A model generated the notes under the pieces. It saw only the letters and a list, made by a program, of their open reading frames with translations, was not told where the DNA came from and did no database searches. This document shows positions 44,001 to 55,325 of a stretch of 64,000 nucleotides of DNA, piece by piece. A program made the translations under genes and the position numbers. The stretch is from the NCBI GenBank assembly GCA_024349245.1, contig JALDNG010000936.1, positions 124,001 through 188,000 on the forward strand. The letters run 5' to 3'. The stretch's first letter is position 1, and every line of letters begins with the position of its first letter. The DNA comes from Neodontobutis hainanensis. Its lineage: Eukaryota > Chordata > Actinopteri > Gobiiformes > Odontobutidae.

Positions 44001-46050
44001 TAGACTTGCATTAGAACAGACTGTAGATGTGCATTAGAAACAGACTTTAGAAGTGCAGTAGTTGAGACTGTAGATGTGCAGTAGTACAGACTGTAGACGA
44101 GCATTAGAACAGACTGTATATGAGTATTAGAAAATACTGTAGACATGCTTTAGAACAGATTGTAGAGGTGCAGTAGTACAGACTGCAGATGAGCATTAGA
44201 ACAGATTTTAGAAGTGCAGTAGTACAGACTGTAGATGAGCAGTAGCACAGACTGTAGACTTGCATTAGAACAGACTGTTGATGAGCATTAGAATAGACTT
44301 TAGAAGTACAGTAGTAATGACTGTAGAAATGCAGTAGAATAGACTATAGACGTTTATAAAAAGACTGTAGACGTGCAGTAGAACAAAATGCGGTAGAGCA
44401 GAGGTACAGACTGTAAAGTAGCATTATAAGAGACTGTAGGCGTACAATAGAACAGACTGTAGACGAGCGTTAGAACAGACTGTATCGTCCATTAGAACAG
44501 ACTGTAGATGTGCATTAGAAAAGACTGACGATGTGCAGAATAATAGACTGTAGAGGTGCAGTTGTTAAAACTTTACACGAGCATTAGAACAGACTGTACA
44601 TTAGTATTAGAAAAGACTGTAGACATGCTTTACAACAGACTGTAGAGTTGAAGTAGTACAGACTGTAGACAACCACTAGAACAAACTGTAGATGTGCGGT
44701 AGAAGAGACTGTAGAGGTGCTGTGGTACAGAATGTTGACTATTATTAGAAGAGACTGTAGGCATGCAGTAGAACAGAATCTAGACAATTATTAGAACAGA
44801 CTGTAGACTTCCACAAGCACACACTGTAGATGTGCATTAGAAAAGACTGTAGACATTTATTAATACAGACTATAGTCGTGCAGTAGAACAGACTGTAGAA
44901 GTGCAGTAGAATAGACTGCAGTAGAGCAGTTGTACAGACTGTAGATGTGTAGTAGAACAGACTGTAGACGTGCAATAGAACAGACTGTAGATGAGCAGTA
45001 GTACAGACTGTAGACTTGCATTAGAATAGACTGTAGATGTGCATTAGAACAGACTGTAGACGTGCAGTTGAACAGACTATAGATGTGCATTTGAACTGAT
45101 GTCAGAGCAGCAGTTGTACAGACTCTAGATTGGCTTTAGAACAGACTGTAGATGAGCTTTAGAACAGGCTGTAAACGTCCAGTAGAACAGACTGACAATT
45201 AGAACAGATTGTAGATATGCAGTAAAACAGACTGTAGACGTGCAGGTGAACAGAAATCAGAGCAGCAGTAGTACAGACTCTAGAATTACCTTAGAACAGA
45301 CTGTAACGAGCAATAGAAATGACTGTAAGCGTCCGTAGAACAAACTGACAATGTGCAAAAGAATAGACTCTAGAGCTGCAGTAGTACAGACTGTAGATGA
45401 GCAAATGAACAGACTGTATATGAGTTTTAGAAAACACTGTAGACATGCATTTATAAAAGACTGTAGAGGTGCAGTAATACAGACTGTAGACAAGCATTAG
45501 AACAGACTGTAGAAGTGCAGTAGTACAGACTGTAGAGGTGCAGTTGAACAGACTGTAGACGTGCAGTTGAACAGACTTCAGAGCAGAATTAGTACAGACT
45601 GTAGATTGTATAACAGACTGACAATTAGAACAGATTGTAGATGTGCAGTAAAAATGACTGTAGACATGCAGTAGAATAGAATGCAGTAGAGCAATAGTAC
45701 AGACTGTAAAATGGCATTAGATCAGACTGTAGACATGCAGTAGAACAGACTGTAGAGGTGCAGTTGTACAGACTGTAGATGAGCATTAGAACAGACTGTT
45801 GATGTGCAGTAGAAAAGACTGTAGACGTACAATAGAACAGACTGTAGATGAGCATTAGAACAGAATGTAGGCGTCCATTAGAACAGACTGTAGATGTGCA
45901 GTAGTAAAGACTAAAGACCTGCATAAGAATAGACTGTGGACGAGCATTAGAACAGACTGTAGATGTGCTTTAGTACAGACTGTAGAGGTGCAGTAATACA
46001 GACAGTAGACGAGCATTAGAAGAGACAGTAGAAGGGCAATAATAAATGTC
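41035..46050 (+). repeat. 23-bp minisatellite array, block 2
   Basis: Same 23-bp family and orientation as before the SINE. Tandem higher-order copies are visible at 41,451-41,728 and 41,729-42,006 (278 bp) and at 42,478-43,066 and 43,067-43,655 (589 bp). The segment about 45,056-45,965 repeats 28,001-28,905. Confidence 0.94.
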
Positions 46051-49000
46051 GACATTCTGTACTACTGCACCTCAATAGTCTTTTCTACTGCACATCTACA
46101 GTCTGAAGTACTGCACTTCTACAGTCTGTTTTAATGCTTGTCTACAATCTATACAACTGCATCTCTACAGTCTGTTCTAAAGCATTTCTACAGTGTTTTC
46201 TAATACTCATATAGAGTATGTTCTAATGCTCATCTACAGTCTGTAGTAATGCACCTCTAGAGTCTATTCTTCTGCACATTGTCTGTTCTACTGGACGTTT
46301 ACAGTAATTTCTAATGCTTGTCTAATGCTTGTCTGTTCTACTGCACAACTATTGTCTATTTTAATAATTGTCTACAGTCTCTTCTAATGCACATCTACAG
46401 TCTGTTCTAATGCACATCTACAGTCTGTTCAACTGCACCTCTACAGTCTGTTCTATTGCACGTCTACAGTCTGTTCTACTGCGACTATAGTCTATTTTTA
46501 ATAAACGTCTACAGTCTTTTCTAAAGCACATCTACAGTCTGTCCGACTGCAGGTATACAGTCTGTTCTAATAAACGTCTACATTCTGTTCTACTGCACAT
46601 CTACAGTCTGTACTACTGCACTTCTACAATCTGTATAATGCTCGTTTGCAGTCTGTATTACTGCACCTCAACAGTTTGTTCTACTGCACATCTACAGTCT
46701 GTTCTACTGCATGTCTACAGTCTGTTCTAATGCCAGTTTACAGTCTTTACTACTGCTCTACTGCAGTTTATTTTACTGCACGTCTACAGTCTGTTTTTCT
46801 GCACATCTACAATCTGTTCTAATTGTTAGTCTGTTCTACTGGACTTTACAGTCTGTTCTAATGCTCGTCCACCGTCTGTTCTAATGCAGGTCTTTAGTGT
46901 GTTCTACTGCTCGTCTACAGTCTGTTCTATTGCGTCTTTAGTCTGTTCCAATGCACATCTACAGTCTGTTCAACTGCACGTCTACTGTCTGTTCAACTGC
47001 ATCTCAACAGTCTGTTCTAATGCCAGTTTACAGTCTGTACCTCTGCTCTACTGCAGTCTGTTCTACTGCACGTTTACAGTCTGTTTTACTGCACATCTAC
47101 TGTTATGTCAATTCAAGGTACAAGTTGTCCTGAGCACTCAGCCTATTTTTACTCAAATTACTAAGAGCACTCCCAAACTGCAGGGGCAACCACGCATCAA
47201 AAGGTTATGGAACCAACTTCCAGGAAGTGCTCTTGGGACCATAATTACCAGCGCACACACAGAGTGCATGGCAGTTGAAATGTTTGGTAAAAGCTCAGTT
47301 GGCCATCTCACTTGTTCCTGAGGAAAAGAAACTTTGACCACAGCTCCTGATTATCCAAGGACACAACTGGTAGGACAAAAGTGGACTGTGTGTTTGTTTG
47401 TGTTGAGTTAAGACTTTTGTATGATTTTGTTTGCTTGGTTGTAATGTCCAATTTAAATCAAATAGTGAATACTTTATGTGAACATTACTCTAAGCATGTG
47501 TATTGTTTAAATTATATAAGTTTAATTAGAGACCATAGGTTAATTAAAATGACTGTTTGGTTTGACATTTACTATTTGAGGAAGTGGTATTGAGTTATTT
47601 GTGATTTATTTGCAACTAATTTCTGCTTTGGTTTGTATATTTTAAAGGTTATCAACCTATTCTGTTCCACCCGATCATCTTTAGGAAAAAAAGAAAAAGA
47701 AAGAACAGTTTTGAGTTGTCCTTTGCATTCATCAGAGATAAAGCAGTTTTCAAGTTTGGGCAGAGCTGTAGTCAGTTAAAAACACACAGAACTTGACATC
47801 TACAGTCTGTTCTAATGCAAGTCTACAGTCTGTACTACTGCTCATCTACAGTTTGTTTTACTGCACATCTACAGTCTGTACAACTGCACCTCTACAGTCT
47901 GTTCTAATGCCAGTTTACAGTCTGTACTATTGCTCTAATGCAGTCTGTTCTACTGCATAACTACGGTCTGTTTTACTGCACATCTACAGTCTGTTCTAAT
48001 GCACATCTACAGTCTTTTCTAATGCATGTCTACAGTCTGTTCTACTGCATGTTTACAGTCTGTTCTACAGCGCATCTTAAGTCTGTTCTACTGCACGTCT
48101 TCAGTCTGCTCTATTGCAAGTCTACAGTCTGTTTTACTGCACATCTACAGTCTGTTCTAATGCACATATACAGTCTGTTCCTATGCAAGTATACAGTATG
48201 TACTACTGCTCAACTACAGTCTGTTCTACTGCACGTCTACAGTCTGTTCTACTGCACCTCTACAGTCTGTTGTAAAGCATTTCTATTAGTGTTTTCTAAT
48301 ACTCATATACAGTCTGTTCTAATGCTCATCTACAGTCAACTACTGCACCTCTACTGTCTGTTGTAAAGCATGTCTACAGTGTTTTCTAATACTCATATAC
48401 AGTCTGTTCTAATGCTCGTCTACAGTCTGTACTACTGCACCACTACAGTCTATTCTTCTGCACATGGTCAGTCTGTTCTACTGGACATTTACAGTCTGTT
48501 CTAATGCTCGTCTACAGTCTTTTCTACTGCACGTCTTCTGTCTGTTCTAATAATTGTCTACATTCTGTACTACTGCTTCTTACAGTCTATACTACTGCAC
48601 ATCTATAGTCTGTTCTATTGCTCGAATATCGTCTGTTCTATTACCCAATAACAGTCTTTACTACTCGACCTCTACAGTTTGTTCTACTGTTCCTCTACAG
48701 TCTGTTCTAATGCTCGTCTACAGTTTGTACAACTAGACCTCTACAGTCTGTTCTAAAGCATGTCTGCAGTGTTTTCTAATACTCATATACAGTCTGATCT
48801 AATGCTCATCTACAGTCTGTACTACTGCACCTCTAGAATCTATTATTCTGCACATTGACAGTCTGTTCTACTAGACGCGTTTACAGTCTATTCTAATGAT
48901 CGTCTACAGTCTGTTCTACAGCCAATCTAGAGTCTGTACTACTGCTGCTAAGACTGTTCAACTGCACGTCTACAGTCTGTTGAACTGCACCTCTACAGTC

Positions 49001-49690
49001 TGTTCTATTGTACATCTACAGTCTGTTCTAATGCACATCTACAGTCTGTTCTAATGCAAGTCGACAGTCTGAACTACTACTTGTCTAGAGTCTGTACTAC
49101 TGCACCTCTACAGTCTGTTCTAAAATTATGTCTACAGTCTATTCTAATACTCATATACAGTCTGTTCTATTTCTCGTGTACAGTCTGTAGTAATGCACCT
49201 TTAAAGTCTATTCTTCTGCAGCATCATCAGTCTGTTCTACTGCAAGTCTACAGTCTGTTCTAATAATTGTCTACAGTCCGTTCTACTGCACGTCTACAGT
49301 CCTTTCTAATAATTGTCGACAGTCTATAATACTGCAGCTCTACAGTCTCTTCTACTGCACATCTACAGTCTGTTCTAATGCTCGTCTATAGTCTGAACAA
49401 CTGCACCTCTACAGTCTGTTCTAAAGCATGTCTAGAGTATTTTCTAATACTCATATATAGTCTGTTCTAATGCTAGTCTATAGTCTGAACTACTGCACCT
49501 CTACAGTCTGTTCTAAAGCATGTCTAGAGTGTTTTCTAATACTCATATACAGTCTGTTCTAATGCGCGTTTACAGTCTGTACTAGTGCATCTCTACAGTC
49601 TATTCTTCTGCACATTGTCAGTCTGTTCTACTGGACGTTTACAGTCTTTTCTAATACTCATATACAGTCTGTTCTAATGCTCATGTAAAG
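46050..49690 (-). repeat. 23-bp minisatellite array, inverted block
   Basis: From about 46,050 the unit appears as its reverse complement (CTACAGTCTGTTCTACTGCA and variants) and returns to the forward form at about 49,690. The right switch is a palindromic junction: TCTGTTCTAATGCT (49,668-49,681) faces AGCATTAGAACAGA (49,701-49,714), and the similarity continues outward for at least 80 bp with one unit missing. The block is interrupted by a solo LTR. Confidence 0.92.
47101..47798. mobile_element. Solo LTR (candidate) with target duplication TCTAC
   Basis: A 698-bp non-satellite insertion starting TGTTATGTCA and ending ACTTGACA, flanked by TCTAC at 47,096-47,100 and 47,799-47,803. TG...CA ends plus a 5-bp duplication are the mark of an LTR integration; with no internal region left, a solo LTR formed by LTR-LTR recombination is the simplest reading. 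A TATA-like word (attatataag) lies near 47,513. It does not resemble the 1.95-kb LTRs at 50,023 and 60,173. Open frames within it (for example 47,153-47,341 minus) lack protein signatures. The satellite context makes the duplication slightly ambiguous. Confidence 0.6.
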
Positions 49691-50022
49691 ACTGTAGACA
49701 AGCATTAGAACAGACTGTAAACGTCCAGTAGAAGAGACTGACAATGTGCAGAAGAATAGATTCTAAAGATGCGGTAGTACAGACTGTGGACGAGCATTAG
49801 AACAGACTGTAGATGTGCATTAGAACAGACTTTAGAAGTGCAGTAGTAGAGATTGTAGATGTGTAGTATAACAGACTGTAGACGTTTATAAGAACAGACT
49901 GTAGGCGTGCAGTAGAACAGAGTATAGATGAGCAGTAGTACAGATTGTAGACTTACATTAGAACAGACTGTGGATGTGCAGTTAGAACAGACTGTAGATG
50001 TGCAGAAGAACAGACTGTAGAC
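49690..50022 (+). repeat. 23-bp minisatellite array, block 3 (left of the LTR element)
   Basis: Forward-orientation 23-bp units up to the retroelement insertion at 50,023. The last satellite words are cagactgtagac. Confidence 0.92.
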
Positions 50023-51970
50023 TGTAGGAATATGGTCTTATTAATTAATAATTAATATGAATATTAATTATGAAATTTAATAATTAATATTTTGCTTATC
50101 AAAATATTAATTTCTTTCGAGCACCACTCTAGTTTTGAACAGCTCCAGAGAAACTGTTTAGTCTAGTCTCATTAATCTAAAGGAAGTAAATTCTTCGTTT
50201 TGAAAATTAATGAATTAAACATTGAAACAGTAAATGTCTTTATGGGGTTTTATTAAAGATTATAAAAATTTAAACAGTGAATAATGACAGGGGAAATGAC
50301 ACAAAGGGATAATTATTGACACATGAATGGGTAAATCAAAGAACGATAAAACACTTTACTTTCAGAGGATTTTGTGAAACAAAAGAAAGTAGGCCTATTG
50401 ATTATTAACTCTATTATTAGATGAGGGGCTGTTACGGAGCATTTAAAGGGGTTCGATGACGGTTTCTGAGGCCAAGGCTGTTATGTTTAGACAGTTAGAT
50501 GCCAAACTTGTGTAACTAACGTTTAGACTCACCCTGGGGTCGTGATTGGTCTCAGATCTTAGCGGCGAGAGGTCTAGAGGTTGTCCGAACCCTGTCGCAA
50601 CCGATGGCGTTTATCGCCTCCAGGATGGCCTGTTATTTCCACTCTCCAGAGGGCTGCCGTGGGCCCGGGAGATTCAAAAAGCGTCTCGTTACTGTCACAA
50701 CTAGCCAAGCCTTTTAGCATCAGCGTCGTACACGAGTAAAATTGAGTCTTTCAAAGTTATTGCGAAGTCCACTGGAGAAGGTTTAGCGGCTGTGTTGCTG
50801 GCTTAAACTTGCTCGAGAAAGTTAGATTTTAGTCAAGCTAACTCTTTGCAGGCAGGAAATCTTCAAAAATAAAAGCGAGGCAACTTCCTTTTGTTGGCAG
50901 GCTGGCAGGAAGTAAGCTACTTTGAACAGCTTTGTGAAGGAAACTTTATCGCGGCAAGCTAAACTTGCAGGCTTTAAAGTACAAAGAAAATTTACTCGTT
51001 ACGAGGTCCGGAGCTTGTGAGAGGTTCGAGGCCTCTGACGGCCCTGAGCGGACAAGAGGTCCAGTCTTGAAGTGAAGAGGCGGAGAGTAGTGCAGAGAGG
51101 CGTGTTTTTGACCAGCGGTCACTTTTAACACTTTTGACAGGGTGTGTCTTACGGAGGAAGGCATTGCTTTGGGGAGTTTAAATGTTTAAACTAAGTCTTA
51201 AACATTCCTTTTGTTTCACCCTATTTTCCTTGGTTTTCGTAAAACACACAAACACATTCGTACTTGCAGGATTATGCAAAGAAACATTTGTCAGACTTAT
51301 TATAAAAACATATATTCATTACATTTTATTAACATAAAACGTAACTCTGTAGGAATGGAAGGAATTAGTTGACTTGTAAAACTCTGCATCCTGGAAACAA
51401 ACAGTATAATTGTTAGTACATTCACAATCTAAGTAATAAAATAACAAAATGTCCTTTAATGAAATAACACCAAATGTCCTTCTTGAGTGCAGAGTCATTT
51501 GTCCAGTTAAACCAAAAGGGGTAGTGTTTGACCATGCCCGAACGACTATGATCAAAGACATTTTCAACTGTCAATCAGGATTAGAATAAAGTGTTCTCGA
51601 GAAAGCTGGATGGACACCTTATCTACAGGATTTACGGCTTTTGGACATGGCGCCTAGCAGTCTGTGATGTTCCATGTGTCACCTTTGACACGGTGCTGGG
51701 TAGAACGAAGTTCCAATTCTTATAAAAGCAAAACAAAGTCATTAATAAGTTTCCTGTCCTTGGCAAAACACGTTGGTGTCCTTTTATCTGAAAGAAAACG
51801 GGGTTAGCATGTCTTCTTCTCAAGATTTACATCCACGGCCTGTCTCTGGAGGCCGATGGTGAAACAACAGTTGTTAATCTTGAAGACCCTTAGTGAAACA
51901 GTTTGGAGGTCTGTAAGTGATTAAACAAATGTTATAATCCGTGTGGCGTTCTGGAGGCTGATCTGCTACA
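50023..51970 (-). repeat. LTR (3' LTR in element sense)
   Basis: 1,948 bp, starting TGTAGGAATATGG and ending GATCTGCTACA as read on the plus strand, so it has TGTAG...CTACA inverted ends. The first 80 bases are a run of ATTAAT/AATTAAT words with dyad symmetry. Aligned by eye with the other LTR it shows about 30 differences, roughly half single-base indels. Open frames inside it (such as 50,946-51,164) are not recognised. Confidence 0.93.
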
Positions 51971-51980
51971 GTCCCCCTTT
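51971..51980 (-). promoter_or_regulatory. Polypurine tract
   Basis: Minus-strand AAAGGGGGAC lies immediately before the 3' LTR in element sense. It is the expected primer for plus-strand DNA synthesis and fixes the orientation and the LTR border. Confidence 0.8.
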
Positions 51981-52812
51981 CGACGAAGCTGGTTTCACAA
52001 GTTTCGTGTCGACATCCTTGCAGACCAGGGAGTAAGCCACACGTTAAACACATAGTTTGGCGTCATAACAGGTGTAATGATGCAAGCGTGATTAAGGAAA
52101 AGTATACAAGTGTAAAGGGGCTTTACTTGGTTTGTATTATATCCGTTGCTAATGGAGATAGATTAAGTTTATCACTTAAAGAAGGACTTATTGTGAAATA
52201 AAGAAATGAGAGAGCTGTCTCATTTAGTTTGTTTAAAGTTTAGGAGGTGTTTATAATAAAAGAAAATATGTTAGGAGGATCATAACTTGGAGGGACTTTG
52301 CATGCATTTAGGGACAAGGATATACATAGTGATTATGTAAGGGACATAATGGTTATGCGTGATCCTTCAAAGAATTCTTCTCATTGCTCGGCTGTCCACT
52401 GAGGAGCTGATGTCTATGAGCGTGTCATTTATCAGCAAGGCGACCATTTGAGTGTGTGTATGGTCTACAGTTTGGTTTGGTTGGTTTTAGAGTCTCACTG
52501 TGAGTGTTTACCACTGACACAGTGTCTTTACGTTTTTTTAAAGCGTTTGGAGTTGCTGCTGTTACTCGAGACTTGTCTATTACAGTGGAAATGTTAGCGG
52601 TATTCGCTTGTGAGCACCCGAGGTTACGCAAGGTACACACAGCGGCGGTTGCAACGAGAATTGATTCATTGACAGGGAAAACCAGAGTTATCAGTTACAG
52701 TTATTGAATTACTCACAGTTACCACTGAAAGGTGAAAAGAGTTAGGAAATCAGAGTTAGAGGTTAGAGGTTAGTTGTTAGTGGTTACTGCGAGCTAAGGG
52801 ATCCGTTTAAGA
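51981..52812 (-). other. Region between integrase and 3' LTR, no env recognised
   Basis: About 830 bp. The longest minus-strand frame (52,425-52,640) gives a 71-residue basic, Thr/Asn-rich peptide without a signal peptide, membrane segment or furin-like site. I see no envelope gene. It may be untranslated 3' sequence. Confidence 0.5.
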
Positions 52813-53274
52813 CTACTTGGGGCGTGAACGTCCCTGTAGATCCCATGGGGTTTTGTGCAACTTTATCTGGTTGCAGTGTATCCACTTGAGAGTGGGTTCC
52901 TTTCTCCCTTTGGTGATCTTTATCTGATACACCACCGGGGATAGTTTGTTGACAATGGTGTACGGTCCGCCCAGCGGGAGGAATTTCAGCGTTAGTCGGT
53001 TGGTACCACCTCTTGTTTGTCCAGTGAGTTGGCTGAACATGTAGTACCACACTTTGTCTCCCACCTGTAGTTCGTCCCTAGATGACTTTTGGTCATAATA
53101 GACCTTACGTCCTTCTGCCCTTTTGCCTAGTTTTTCCTGGGCAAAGGCGAAGGTGATTCTCAGGTGTGCCTGGAGATCAGCCATGTACTGGTGTGAGGTA
53201 TAGGCCGTAGCGATGTTAGCCTCTCCTGGCTGATACAGTAAGTGTAGGGGAAGCATCATCTGCCTACCGGTCAT
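52813..53274 (-). pseudogene. Integrase C-terminal part (broken retroelement pol)
   Basis: A 153-residue minus-strand frame that begins MTGRQMMLPLHLLY and passes through a helical segment with FAFAQEKLGKRAEGRKVYYD to GDKVWYY and GGPYTIVNKLSPVVYQIKI. These are the end of the integrase core and the SH3-like/GPY-F-type DNA-binding tail found in Gypsy and several retroviral integrases. The frame is open here, but its link to the catalytic core upstream is interrupted by frameshifts near 53,300-53,480. Confidence 0.8.
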
Positions 53275-53700
53275 GAGCTCAAGCGGGAGACTCCGGTCGC
53301 CGTGTGTGGCGTGGCTCTGATAGCCATCAGGACCAAGTGCAGTTTGACGTCCCAGTCTCGGTGATTAGATGCAACATATTTCTTTAGGATGTCGATCACC
53401 GTTCGGTTTGCTCTTTCTACTTGGCCTGAGGACTGGGGGTGGTGGCTGACGTGGAATTTTGCCCATGGTTTGCCACAGTTGTCCCATCACCTCGGCGGTG
53501 AAGTGAGTCCCACGGTCAGAATCGACCTTACAGGGTAAGCCGAATCTGGAGAACACGTGGTTCATGAGTAGAAAGGCTGTGGTCTGTGCCGTGTCGTTTG
53601 GGGCTGGAAGTCCTTTCACCCATTTAGTGAAGGCACAGGTGACCATTAGGATGTATTTGTTGCCCCTTGTTGATTTAGTCAGGGTCCCATCCAATCGATT
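53275..53700 (-). pseudogene. Integrase catalytic core (frameshifted)
   Basis: The minus strand encodes a DDE integrase core in pieces. The first Asp region (W-S-D-L-Q-I-D-W) is in one frame near 53,690; LTKSTRGNKYILMVTCAF and the second Asp (VDSDRGTHF) are in the next (53,365-53,694); the segment with the catalytic Glu (SSGQVERANRT) is in a further frame near 53,420. All three catalytic positions thus survive at sequence level, but at least two frameshifts separate them, so this copy cannot make a working enzyme unless they are sequencing errors. Its role would have been inserting the element's cDNA into the host genome. Confidence 0.8.
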
Positions 53701-53706
53701 TGGAGG

Positions 53707-54021
53707 TCAGACCACAGAAAAGAAATGCCCCTTCTTTGTAAGGGTGCGATGGAGTGGTCTTGTCGGTTGAGATTGGCAGCATACTAGGCAGCCTTTGATG
53801 TATTCTGCCACGGCCATTTGCATGTGTGGCCAGTATGCCACTTGTTGAAGTGCCTGATGTGTTGCGCGGACACCTCTGTGGCCTGCTAAAGGAGCGTCAT
53901 GTGCGTGCGTTAGCATGACCCCCTTAGGCTCTGAGGCACTACGACGCAGGTGAAGTGAGGGTGTCAGAGGCGTAGAACAAGCAAGCCATGGCGCAGGTGG
54001 AGTTGAGCGCGCACCGCCCAT
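53707..54021 (-). pseudogene. Integrase N-terminal zinc-binding domain
   Basis: A minus-strand frame with HDAPLAGHRGVRATHQAL followed by QVAYWPHMQMAVAEYIKGC and LVCCQSQP. The H-x(n)-H-x(29-30)-C-x2-C pattern is the HHCC zinc finger that precedes retroelement integrase cores. It is continuous through the finger, then shifts frame before the core. Confidence 0.82.
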
Positions 54022-54069
54022 AGCTTTGTAAGATATGCGTCGGAGGAAAAGTCAGTGTCTCTGATGGGG

Positions 54070-54393
54070 TTAGACATCGGGTCTGAAAGGTAAAGCATAA
54101 GTTTGTGGATTGCGAGTCCGCTGCTTGAAGGGCAACGAGGCGGAACCAGTGAAAGAAAGAAAGGAAGTTGATGGGTCTGCAGGGGTCAGAGCCGAGGCAC
54201 CGGTTGCGGTTGCCTTAGATCGGGTAACCAGACAGACAGAATGGGTGGGTTGGGTGGGAAGGGGTCGATCGTGCGAGGTTTCTGGCTGGAATTGCCAGAG
54301 AGCTTTGTCTAGAGCCCCTTGTTTTGCCATGAGGTCTGCCTGATCGTTCAGGTCTTTGTCTGTATCGAGGAGAGCAGGAGCCTGTCTGTACAA
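54070..54393 (-). pseudogene. RNase-H-like C-terminal segment / connection to integrase
   Basis: The minus-strand frame starts with a short stretch, DTDKDLNDQADLMAKQGALD, whose N-x-x-AD-x-x-AK-x-x-A pattern resembles the last helix of retroelement RNase H. The rest is a Ser/Thr/Pro-rich linker. The overlapping frame upstream (54,215-54,535) reads GVVYTKPSGAIAIYPSL and DTICRVDLADAEVMVVQTG. A catalytic DEDD set for RNase H was not recognised, so only the tail may remain, or the resemblance is superficial. Confidence 0.42.
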
Positions 54394-54399
54394 CCATTA

Positions 54400-54995
54400 C
54401 CTCAGCATCAGCCAGATCGACCCTGCAGATAGTGTCGGTATCGACCACAAGTGAGGGGTATATGGCGATTGCTCCGGAAGGTTTTGTGTAGACAACTCCG
54501 GTCTCCTGTTGTTCAGTCGCGAGTGAGTGTGGCATACGTCCTATGACTGGGATTCTGAGTTCACAGTCATGGAACCTAGTGTCAATCAGCCAACCTAAAG
54601 GTGTGGCCTTCGGGCGAGAATGCTATTGGCAGTAGGATTCTGCACTAGCAGCGTGTGTTGATCGAGTCGAGCTCGACCAGGGTGTTGCCTGGACAGACAA
54701 GCCTAACTCAACGAACAGAGGCGGCGGTTGGAAGAAGCGCTTGTGAAGAGTTAACTTGTTGTCCTGGAAACGCTTTCAGGCGTATGTCCATGATGTTCTG
54801 TGGTATCGTGAGATGGCAGTCGTTACTTACCTGACACACGTCGGGGATCGTTTGACCCGATCTCAAGTTTCCTTTGGTCAGTGAAAGTGATTCTTTCGTA
54901 CTCCAGTCAGGGACCAGAGAACGTTGTTAATGGTGTCGACTTGTGCGTCGAGTCTGACTAGCATGTCAGCCCCAATGTACACTGAATGTGAGAGA
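54400..54995 (-). other. Unassigned pol-like region, no reverse transcriptase motif
   Basis: Minus-strand frames change several times here. Readable parts such as QPPPLFVELGLSVQ and GWLIDTRFHDCELRIP suggest beta-rich segments. I looked for the Y-x-D-D centre and other reverse transcriptase motifs in the three minus frames and saw none. The stretch is about 600 bp, well short of a polymerase domain. Confidence 0.45.
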
Positions 54996-55325
54996 TTAGG
55001 GATGACAGCAAAGCGTGTGGGTCAGTTCTCTTTTGTTCCATGCGATGGCAGAGCATAGACCGATGGCGGTTAACGCATGAGTCGGTGTGGGGTTAGCAGG
55101 GAACCTAGTGCGCTTCTTTATGAAGGTCAGGCACGGGTTTATCTGCGTTAGAGTGTTAAACAGCTCCTGGCTGATGGCAGATTTGTCAGCCCATAAGGCC
55201 ATCACGACATTGTCGACTGGAGTTGCTTCCAGTGAGATGCCATTGACAATCTGGGGTGTCATCACTAATGGGTCCTTCAGCGTGCATAGGAAGTTGTCAC
55301 GCAATGTAAAGGGTTTGGTTCGCAC
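54890..55325 (-). pseudogene. Second retropepsin-like segment, catalytic motif lost (candidate)
   Basis: Directly after the protease, the minus strand encodes VVMALWADKSAISQELFNTL and, 80-90 residues later, VYIGADMLVRLDAQVD. Compared with the protease before it (KALLDTAADISLISGNLF ... LLIGKDILNRFEPLIN), the spacing and the AL..AD.S.IS..LF and IG.D.L.R patterns repeat, while the D-T catalytic pair is missing. An inactive duplicate of the retropepsin fold is a reasonable inference. It is also possible that the match is coincidental beta-rich sequence. One frameshift occurs near 54,995. Confidence 0.4.

Noticed and set aside
27826..46050. Many minus-strand frames of 60-124 codons with a Cys/Tyr/Ser-rich 23-residue repeat
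   Set aside because: A 23-bp unit gives the same peptide in all three frames with periodic chance stops; no signal peptide, splice or conservation argument.
47381..47593. A 70-codon plus-strand frame with Cys and Val runs
   Set aside because: Lies within the solo LTR, AT-rich, no recognisable motif.
27826..50022. CRISPR array
   Set aside because: Repeats are contiguous 23-bp units without unique spacers, and the context is vertebrate.
51632..51823. A small basic protein encoded in the LTR, present in both LTRs (also near 61,771-61,974)
   Set aside because: The frame is conserved only because the LTRs are duplicates; no independent evidence that it is translated.
52425..52640. Env or accessory gene of the retroelement
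   Set aside because: 71 residues, no signal peptide, transmembrane segment or cleavage site.
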